Below, in pieces: positions 56,590-64,000 of a stretch of 64,000 nucleotides of DNA. Source of the stretch: Pyricularia pennisetigena (Eukaryota; Ascomycota; Sordariomycetes; Magnaporthales; Pyriculariaceae). Position numbers and translations under genes: made by a program. Position 1 is the first letter of the stretch, and every line of letters starts with the position of its first letter. The notes under the pieces were generated by a model, which made no database searches, had not been told where the DNA came from, and saw only the letters and a program-made list of their open reading frames with translations. The DNA is taken from the NCBI RefSeq assembly GCF_004337985.1, contig NC_043743.1, positions 4,290,186 through 4,354,185 of the forward strand, given 5' to 3'.

Positions 56590-58169
56590 GCGACGAGCAT
56601 CATGGCGCTGACGGAATCCCCGCCGAGGCGGAAGAAGCTGTCCTCGGCCCCGATGCTTGCAGGGTCGAGGTTTAGAATGCGAGCCCAAATCTGCTGGAGC
56701 GTGCGCTCATCACCGGTCGCCGGCATGCGCTTCTTCGGCTTCTTGTTGCCGTTGCGCGCACCCCCGCCGCTGTCGCCGCCGTCAACGTCGCTTCGGAGCT
56801 CGGCCAGCTCGGCAGCGGAGAACTCGGCACCAAACTCGCCCAGTTTGCCGCGGTCCGTCTTACCCGACGTGGTCACCAGAAGCTCGGCGATGGTAAAGAA
56901 AATTGCCGGCACCATGTAAGCGGGCAGCTTTTCGGCAAGGGTGTCTTGAACCATCGGTGGGATGCTCGTTACCTGGGGGGCTGCTCCTGCTACTGCTGTT
57001 GCTGCTGCTGCCGCCCCGAGGTTGCCTTTCTCCTCTTCGTCCCCCCCCCCCGTCGATTCTCTTCTTTCAAGACGAGAAAGGCTGCCAACATGTGGCTGGC
57101 TCCCTCGCCCTGTGGCGTGATGACCGCGGCGGCAGCCTGGCGAATCCCTGGCACCCAAGCCCGCAGGTGGTGCTCGACCTCGCCCAACTCGACGCGTTGT
57201 CCACGGATTTTGACCTGGTTGTCTTCTTTGCGACCCACATATGTCAGGCTGCCGTCTTGGTTGTAGCGCGACAGGTCACCGGTCTTGTAGATGCGCCCGC
57301 GGCGGCCCGGGTGGTGGCCGCCGAGCAGGTCGTCGCCCCCGCCGCCGCCGCCGCCGCCGCCACCACCACCACCACGCAGCAGCCAGGGCGGATCCTCGAT
57401 AAAGGATGCCGCCGTCAGCACGGGATCGTTCAAATATCCACGTGCCAATGTGGGGCCCTCGATGAGCAGCTCGCCGACGGCTCCGATCGGGGCCAATCGG
57501 GTTTCGTCCCTGGGGTTCACCAGCCAAAAAAACAGCCCCGGTGGCCTTTCCGATGCAACCGCTTTTATCCAGGTCGTCGTGGCCGTCGATCTGGTTGCCC
57601 GCACAGACGATGGCACATTCGGCTGGACCGTAGGCGTTGTAGACTTTTCGGAGGCCCGTCGTCCATCGTTCCACGGCATTACGCGTAACTGCTTCACCAA
57701 CCCATAATAATGGTTTCGAGGGAACGCACCCGAGCAGGATCGAGCATGTTTGCGACTGTGGGTGTTCAAAACGCCAAATTGGCCCCTGTATCATTAATAG
57801 CCGCATCGACATCTCCGAGTTTATTCTTGTCCGGGAGGATGCAGACGCAACCACCAGCTATCAAAGTTGTAAATATTTCCATAATGGAGGCGTCGAAGGC
57901 GTATGACGCAAACTGCAAAACGCGAGACTTGAGACAAAAGCCCAAGGTAGCTCCGTGGTACCAACAACTAGTGCTGGCGGCCCGATGATGCACCACCACG
58001 CCCTTGGGCTTTCCCGTACTTCCCGAGGTGAAGATCACATAGGCGGCCGATGATGGACTGATTGTTGGTAGCTGCAGGGGCTTGCCCGTCGTCTCCCCTG
58101 CCAGGCTGGACATTACAGCTGGCCCAACGGCGACGATGATGCGGTCCAGGTGTTGGTTGCCACCATCGG

Positions 58170-58210
<41 letters not shown>

Positions 58211-60018
58211 ACGGCCCCCTCGGACACCAAAACAACGCGGGCACCAATCTGCCGAATCATGTCCTCCCTGCGATCGGCGGCCTGGGCCGGATCGAGGGGA
58301 ACAAAGGCACCGCCGGCCCTGAGGACGGCAATCATTGCCACCACCGCCCAGCGTGCTCTGTCAAAGCAGAGCGGCACCAAAGATTCCTTCGGCACGCCCA
58401 ACCGCATAAGGTGCAATGCCAGTCGGTTGGTCGACCGCTCCAGCTCGCCGTAGCTAAATTCACCGTCCCAAGCGCTCACGGCGGTCGTGCCCTCGGGCCT
58501 TGCTTTGGTCTGGTCCTTGATCAGGTCGTGGATGCACCGGTCGACCGCCGCCGACACCTTCGAATTCCATTCCCACAGCCGCCTGCGGTCCGTGTCTGTC
58601 AAGAGATCCATCGCTGCTAGTGTTTTTTGTGTGTTTTCGTCGCCGTCGGCGGCCTCCGCCGCGAGGAGCTGGTGCATCGCACTACTGAGCAATTTCAGCA
58701 GCCGGCTCGCCTCTTCTTCCTTCATCACGCCGTCGTTTGTGTTGGCTACCAGTTTGATGTGGTCCTCCTTCAAAAAGGCCTCCAGGTTCAGCCGGTAGGT
58801 TCTCGGCATGCATTCCGTGGTGCCCTTCACCCACTCTCCGGTGCTTTCGTGCCCTACCAAGTAGTTTTCGCGGCCCTGCACCACCAACAGCGTGCCAAAG
58901 TCGCACGCCTTTTGCGTCGTGCTGTTGATCCTTTTGATCTCCTGCAGACCGATCTGCCCGAATAGACACTTTTGTTTATGCTCCTGCTGGATGGCGTCCA
59001 AGAACTCGCTCACCTTTTTGTCGTGTTGGACGCTGATGCGCACGGGGACAGAGTCCATCGTCGGTCCGCCCATGTCGTGCCAAGCCACGGTTCCCCTCTT
59101 CCTGCCGGCGTCGACCGTTCCGAACACGACGTCCGTGGTGTTGGTCAGGTCGCTCACGGCAAGGGCAAACGCCGCGTTGATCAAAACCGTAATTGGCCTT
59201 TTCTTTTTGGTGCGGTTCGTCTTGAGAGGGTAGAAAAGGCGATGGACGGCGAATGGTTTTCCTGCTTGTCGCGTGTTTTGTGCTACTGGACATGTTTGAC
59301 TCTTTTGTGGGAGCCCAACCGAGTTGTACCCATCGAAATATGAGGCCCATTGACTTCCTCCCTGTTGTCGATCCTGGTCCATGAGGCTCTTGATGAAGAT
59401 GCTGTAGCTTTGGCCTTTGAAAGGGGCCGCACCATTTCTGTACACGGAAATGAGGGACTCCGTTATCCGCTGCAGAAAGTATCCGTCCCAGACGGCATGG
59501 TGGACCGTCCATGTGAACCGGCGTCGTTCAGTGCTGCTGCTGCTGTTACTGCTACTGCTGGCGCTGCCGAACAGTGCGTACAGAACAAGTAGCTGTCCAA
59601 AGTCCATGGTGACGTCCTCGACCGCCCTTTGATAGCCGTCCATGGTTTCTTTGGTGATCCATTTTATCTTTTCCTTGACGACAGCCTGTAAAAACCCCAA
59701 CTTGCCATGATAAACAATCCTCGTCCGGAGCACCTCGAGTCCCTTCGCCATGGCCTCCCACGCCGCGCGAAACCTGTCCATACATACGTCCGTGGCGAGT
59801 TCCATTGTTCCCTCCATGATGTAATCTCCCTTGTCTTTGGAGGCCAGTGACATCAATCCCTCCTGCAGCGGGGTGCATGGGTAGACATCGGAGATGGCAT
59901 CTTGGTCCACATTGCAGGCCCTGGCGACTTGGTCGCGAACTTTCTCCCAGTCTTGTTCGGCTTGGCCTAGCAGGGAAAAAGCCGGGGGTGGTGGCGGGAC
60001 GGTTGATGGATGAGGCAT
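56590..60018 (-). other. NRPS module 1 (C1-A1-T1)
   Basis: C1 starts with DVYPCTPLQEGLMSL and has the intact active site HHAVWDG. A1 starts with CIHDLIKDQTK and AWDGEFSYGELE, has a 14-residue poly-Ala insertion between A2 and A3 regions, the loop IFTSGSTGKPKGV, then [16 protein letters not shown], a 13-residue poly-Gly insertion, [27 protein letters not shown] and LPAYMVPAIFF...SGKTDRGKL. T1 is DSFFRLGGDSVSAM with the phosphopantetheine Ser near 56613. Catalytic motifs are intact. The module is broken only by frameshifts. Confidence 0.85.
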
Positions 60019-60084
60019 GGTGTTTTGAGTATATGTTCTTGTTTGGAAGTCTGTTTTCTTTTTTTTTTTCTCTCTTTTTCCTCT

Positions 60085-60720
60085 TTCGAAGCTCTGTAGA
60101 CCCGAGCCTAATCTGCACAAAAAGTTCACCGGTGACCGGGCCACTTGCGATCACGATGGGTTCTACTGGATCCGAGGGCGCGTTGATGATGTCGTTAACC
60201 TGAGCGGCCACCGTCTCTCGACAGCCGAAATCGAGGCTGCGTTGCTTGAGCATCTGGCCGTAGCTGAATCTGCAGCTATTGGCATCCCCGACGACATGAC
60301 AGGTCAAGCCATCAATGCCTTCGTATCTATTAGGAACGAAAGCGGGGAGCTTGATGATCTGCGAGACGAGTTCATCCTGCAGGTAAGAAAATGCATTGGG
60401 CCGTTTGCGGGCCCCAAGAAGATCTACATTGTGCCTGATTTGCCCAAGACCCGAAGTGGAAAGATTATGCGGCGCGTTCTCAGAAAGATCCTCCTTGGGG
60501 AGGAAGATCAGCTTGAAGATATGAGTACAGTGAGTGGCGTTGCCCTACACAATGTCCCGCTAGTCTTCCAGTTATTTTGCACACACTAAACGTAGAGAAC
60601 CCACAGCTTATTGATCCTTCTGCGGTTAATATGACTATCACTGCTGTCCATGGGGCTGGAAAACAAACGCGTGGGAATGCCTTCCATTTAATAGACCTTG
60701 CAGCGTACAGTCCCAATTGA
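60085..60720 (+). pseudogene. 5'-truncated acetyl-CoA synthetase (C-terminal domain only)
   Basis: The frame opens near 60085 and reads [60 protein letters not shown] and [14 protein letters not shown], then an intron (60530-60606, GTGAGT...CACAG) and LIDPSAVNMTITAVHGAG, ending at TGA 60720. These are the A8-A10 region and C-terminus of fungal acetyl-CoA synthetase (FacA/Acs), including the acetylatable Lys in SGKIMRR. About the first 500 residues are absent. The junction lies within about 80 bp of the divergent NRPS start, so this is a gene fragment brought in or left by rearrangement. The C-terminal domain itself shows no frameshift. Confidence 0.85.
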
Positions 60721-61032
60721 TTGGGCAGGGTCCAATGACAACGCCAGCTATGGTGTCGGAGATGATATTACAGTAAACTGCGTCCTTCTATGGGCGCAGT
60801 TTAAAAAGGAGGACAGCTAGGAGCCCCGGGTATTTTAGTATCGTAGCCTCCAGGTAACAACTGTGAAAACTTAGGGTTTTAATTCGATATTTCCTGCTAC
60901 TATTAGCCATTTTGGCAGGTCTAACTGGTGTAAAGGAGTAAAGACCTAAAATACGAATAAATGCTCTTTTATTTTATTTTCTTTTCTTTTTTCTCTTTTA
61001 CCAAAGTACCCGGGTAAAGGCTCGTTTCAAAT
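60721..61032. other. Short AT-rich spacer
   Basis: No gene. It is the transition from the gene relics to the transposon region. Confidence 0.5.
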
Positions 61033-61134
61033 ACGTCGGGTACCCCCTGATGGCCAGCCCCCCTATTGGCCACCTAAAAATAACAACACTTTTATTTTTA
61101 TCCTCCAACTTCTTAGTCTCAATGCTCAGATTAG

Positions 61135-61225
61135 ACCCCCCTGCTTCGCAGTGGGGACCGATCGCTCCATGTACCTTTCAGCCACATGGCTTTTCGACCA
61201 ATTACATTGGCCGAAAAGATCGCGC
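61135..61225 (+). repeat. Dispersed ~90-bp repeat with palindromic core, copy 4 (most complete)
   Basis: CCCCTGCTTCGCAGTGGGGA (itself a hairpin), then GATCGCTCCATGTACCTTTC, then TTTTCGACCAAT-TAC-ATTGGCCGAAAA at about 61192-61218. Related copies are at 20440-20515, 20900-20975 and 49315-49365. Confidence 0.75.
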
Positions 61226-61238
61226 TCGTTCTAATCTG

Positions 61239-62846
61239 AGGACATTTTGTCGCATTTCGCCGTTTATGGCGGTACCACCAACGATAATTTGTCGCATTTC
61301 GCCGTTTATAACGGTATTTTTAATAATATATTTAATATTACGATATCGCTTATAATTATTTTATCAATATAAGGATAATTTGTGGTATTTTGCCGTTTAT
61401 AGCGGGTAAATGCAATATATTCGCATTATAATGGTAAAAAAAAATAATATACCCATAGTATGCAATTAAATATTCGTATAAAAAAATAAATAAAAATTAT
61501 AAAAATATATAATAATTTGCGTTAGATTTATTGGAGTTTGCTGAATATTTAAATGCCGGCCGCGTTTTTATAGCTACTGTATTTGGAAAGATATTAAAAT
61601 ATTAAACAAAATCTGTAATTTTTTATTATATTTAATTTTTGTTTTAAATAATGGTATGCAATAATTATTTTAATTTAGTTTACAGCCTTTATACCTTAGT
61701 AAACCTAATACTGCAAAGTGCATGCAATTATCGATTGAAACAAAAGTTTTATTAATATTCTTATATAAATTAACAATTTGTTAAAAAATTAAATAATTTA
61801 CGCAAATATTGGTAAAATGAAAATATTTTCACTTTATATATTTTTTAATCAATTTGCTAATAAATTCTACATAAGTTCTTTTTTTATAAATTTTATTCAA
61901 TTAAATAAAGCAAAAAATACAAAAAAAACACAAATTTAGCATTTTTTTATATAAAAACATAAGAAGGGCCGGTATTGCAAATCGGGTTTTACGTTAACGT
62001 TTATTTATATATATAATCCACTTTTTCAAATTTTGGTTTTATTAATGTTAGAATTGGTAAAAATGTAAAAGCATTTCGATGGTAAAATATATATAAAATT
62101 GGATATACTTTACCTATCCGCATATTTAAGGGCTTATATAACTAGGTATACGTACAAAAATGTGATATTATATTGAATATATATATGGCACCCCCCACGT
62201 GCAAAAACCACAAAATCTGGCTGCAAAACAAAAATAATATAAAATTAATTAAATAAAACAAAAAAATTTATAAAATATACATTTACCATTTGTTTTTATT
62301 AAACAATTTTCAAAACCGATATTGTAAATTCGATTGGATTTGGACGTTTGTCTATATACGTAATCGAATCTCTAAAATTTTGGTTTTATTATCGTTAAAA
62401 CTGGTAAAAATATAAACGAGTTTCGATTGTAAATTATATATAAAAAAGTATATACTTTGCCTATCCGCTTATTTAACTGTTTATATAATCCGATAAAAGC
62501 ACCAAAATTTCTTCTAACGATATATATATATATATACGACCCTCCACGTGCAAAAAGTATAAAATTTGGTCAAAAATTAAAAATAATATTAAAAAAAATC
62601 GAAAATCGAAAAAAAAATCGAAAAAACAGTACCGCCATAAACGGATTAAAGGCGGGCTATATCCAACTTTTAATTGGCGTACCGGGTGCAAAAAGTTTTG
62701 GATTTATGAAAAAGGCCTAACAATTCCTGTTTTCAACGATATTTTCTTTTTTCGATATTTTGCGTGGTTATGGAATAATAAGGGAGTGTCGGTCGCAAAA
62801 AAGCCAAAAATACCGCCATAAACGGCGAAAATCGACAAGTTGTCCT
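61239..62846. mobile_element. 1.6-kb AT-rich element with 36-bp terminal inverted repeats
   Basis: The left end AGGACATTTTGTCGCATTTC-type sequence continues through GCCGTTTATGGCGGTA (61239-61274). The right end (62811-62846) is its reverse complement with about five mismatches. Internally the motif CGCCGTTTATNNCGGTA recurs at the left end (about 61297 and 61398) and there is a ~230-bp direct duplication. No transposase is visible, so it is a non-autonomous element or a wholly decayed one. Confidence 0.65.
61990..62575 (+). repeat. ~230-bp direct duplication, period about 356 bp
   Basis: The block at about 61995-62220 and the block at about 62345-62575 share TTTTGGTTTTATTA, GGTAAAAAT, TATACTTTGCCTATCCGC-like sequence and the end CCNCCACGTGCAAAAA. 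Both end with a TATATATATAT tract just before the CACGTGCAAAAA motif. The copies are diverged. Confidence 0.7.
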
Positions 62847-62889
62847 TAAACCTGAACCAGAGCGTTTTTTGGATGGACCCACAGGTACA

Positions 62890-62950
62890 TTGCAAAACCG
62901 CAATTGAGCCACGCTCAATTGTGGAGCTCTGGGCTTCAGGGATGAGCCCT
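62890..62950 (-). repeat. ~50-bp hairpin-bearing dispersed repeat, copy 2
   Basis: CAATTGAGC-CAC-GCTCAATTG (62901-62921) is a perfect 9-bp hairpin, followed by GTGGAGCTCTGGGCTTCAGG. The reverse complement resembles 42560-42612. Confidence 0.6.
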
Positions 62951-63465
62951 GAGACTACCAACTTCTATTATAAATATCTCGACGAATTCTTCATTTTTGG
63001 ACTTACTTTTTTCTAATCATAGTCCTATAGTCTCCAATAAAACAATATACCGAAAATCAGGTTATTTCCGCCATTAAAGACGTTTATAATGGCGAATTAA
63101 TTGCAAAAACCTCCGGAAATTGGGGTATACCTAAAAATACACTCCGTTACCGTTTTTAAGGTTTTTAACCTTATAAAAATATATGACCTTTTTTAAAAGC
63201 TTTTTACTAAATAGGAAAAATACTTAACTAATTGGGTATTTGTTTAAACAGTTTTAAAGTTTCCACCAGCGCATTAAAAACTACGCTTTTTTACAAAACG
63301 AATTTTTCAGGCCGCCGGTAAAATATAAAATTTTGGAAAATGTTAAATAACCCGTTTTTTTGGTTCGTTATTCAATTTTTAAAACCCAAAAACCCCGTCG
63401 ATTAAAAACGCCCGGGGTAATGGGGCTATTATGGAAATAATGAAATTTTGGTGGTTTTATTATTA

Positions 63466-64000
63466 CGACCAGACAGTTGGGCCGGTACCAGAGAGGCTAG
63501 GCGGGGTTACACCCTTCCTCACGACACTCGACCAAAGAAACACCGACCGGTAGGAAACAGGATTGTATAAGGACCCAATTACGTAATAACACGTAACCAC
63601 CAAAAAATAATTTCTGTTAATTTGTAAAACCTCGGTTAGGAATTACAAAGTAAACAAATGAGGAAACATTATATTAAAAGCATACTTTATTCAAAATACG
63701 TTTATTGTTATGTCAATAAATTCAATTTTAGGATTGTTTAACAGCAGTTAATTTGATATTTTAATCAACATTAGAGCCTATTCAAAAACGATTATAATTT
63801 TACCCCAATTATGAAAAAACCCCAATTACCCAATTACAACGCTGCGTTGCATTTAACTTTCAAAACAGGTTGCCCGATATTCTAATCATAATATTTTAAT
63901 TGCTCCCGTTTGATACTTTGCTTTAAAATATACCGAATAATATCGCCGAAACGATATCTTACAACAAAACCACCCCTTAAACCCCTTTTACTATTAACGT
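63466..64000. other. AT-rich sequence, no gene
   Basis: No recognisable coding or element sequence after the pogo break. The start (GACCAGACAGTTGGGCCGGT and following) has higher GC than the rest and may be the end of another element. Confidence 0.4.

Larger units (their letters stand above)
51872..60018 (-). pseudogene. Two-module NRPS, C-A-T-C-A-T-C, frameshifted and internally deleted
   Basis: Read on the minus strand from ATG at 60018 (MPHPSTVPPPPPAFSLLG), the order is C1, A1, T1, C2, A2, T2 and a terminal C3. Such a protein would condense two amino acids (plus an acyl or upstream unit offered to C1) and release the product through the last C domain. Several frame breaks are visible: a TGA and +1 T near 57690-57768, an A7 run at 57526-57532, a C11 run at 57041-57051, the GTC repeat near 56348-56378, the A2 break near 54368, after A2 near 53490 and inside C3 near 52300. 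Homopolymer sites could be sequencing error, but two in-frame-scale deletions in A2 and its linker are not, so I call it a pseudogene. GC content is high, unlike the RIP-mutated neighbours. There is no promoter of its own left upstream, where an acetyl-CoA synthetase tail begins within about 80 bp. Confidence 0.85.
61033..63465 (+). mobile_element. pogo/Fot1-type transposon relic interrupted by other elements
   Basis: It starts with ACGTCGGGTACCCCC as at 11473. The leader matches up to about 61110. The corresponding continuation (ATAAATATCTCGAC and the helix-turn-helix ISAIKDVYNGELIAKTSGN-like sequence) appears only from about 62970. The intervening 1.85 kb is foreign: a copy of the dispersed ~90-bp repeat and a TIR element. 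After VNGAIMEIMKF-like sequence (about 63420-63450) homology to pogo stops. Frames are broken. Confidence 0.6.

Noticed and set aside
23295..60018. NRPS at 52-60 kb as part of the mycosporine cluster
   Set aside because: It is separated by 20 kb of transposons and broken genes, is itself broken, and its C-A-T-C-A-T-C chemistry is not needed for the pathway.
59980..60144. Upstream start of the NRPS at 60144
   Set aside because: Residues before the Met at 60018 are the antisense of the acetyl-CoA synthetase tail and a poly-Lys run from a T tract. MPHPS at 60018 directly precedes the condensation domain.
1..64000. CRISPR-like or bacterial operon features
   Set aside because: Spliced fungal genes and LTR elements show nuclear fungal DNA. 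The tandem repeats seen have no spacer structure.

Overview
The window is nuclear DNA from a filamentous ascomycete (Pezizomycotina). Genes carry short GT-AG introns of about 46-121 bp. Gene islands of moderate to high GC alternate with very AT-rich, stop-riddled retroelement and transposon remains that look like repeat-induced point mutation (RIP). A streptogrisin-type secreted protease is reminiscent of Hypocreales and insect-associated fungi, but that placement is inference. Two runs of N (21228-21244 and 37666-37686) and several homopolymer-associated frameshifts show that this is a draft assembly.

Layout. 1-22 kb is a nest of decayed elements: a minus-strand Ty3/gypsy, a minus-strand Ty1/copia with LTRs, an inverted solo LTR, a plus-strand pogo/Fot1 transposon and a plus-strand chromodomain gypsy element bounded by 38-bp direct repeats. 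22.6-41.7 kb is the living gene island. It holds a small secreted cysteine-rich protein, an NRPS-like A-T-R enzyme, an ATP-grasp ligase, a sugar-phosphate cyclase of the desmethyl-4-deoxygadusol synthase (DDGS) type, an O-methyltransferase, a 7TM-RGS receptor-like protein, a streptogrisin-like protease and a small secreted protein. 42-46 kb is AT-rich with a minus-strand pogo relic. 46-51 kb holds broken genes: a XanA-like dioxygenase, a protein-kinase-like gene and a GTP/GDP mitochondrial-carrier fragment. 51.9-60.0 kb is a decayed two-module NRPS (C-A-T-C-A-T-C, minus strand) abutting a 5'-truncated acetyl-CoA synthetase tail on the plus strand. 60.7-64 kb is again AT-rich, with a pogo relic interrupted by a 1.6-kb element with terminal inverted repeats.

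Central biology. DDGS, O-methyltransferase and ATP-grasp ligase are the three core activities of mycosporine biosynthesis: sedoheptulose 7-phosphate to desmethyl-4-deoxygadusol, then 4-deoxygadusol, then an amino-acid conjugate. Here they sit beside an A-T-R enzyme whose terminal reductase domain keeps its cofactor and catalytic motifs. Fungi are known for mycosporines carrying amino alcohols (glutaminol, serinol). I infer that this enzyme could activate and reduce the carboxylate of the mycosporine-amino acid, which would make the four genes a complete mycosporine-aminoalcohol pathway. The A-T-R and the ligase, and the synthase, lie on the minus strand. The methyltransferase is divergent from the synthase across a shared promoter region of about 1.07 kb.
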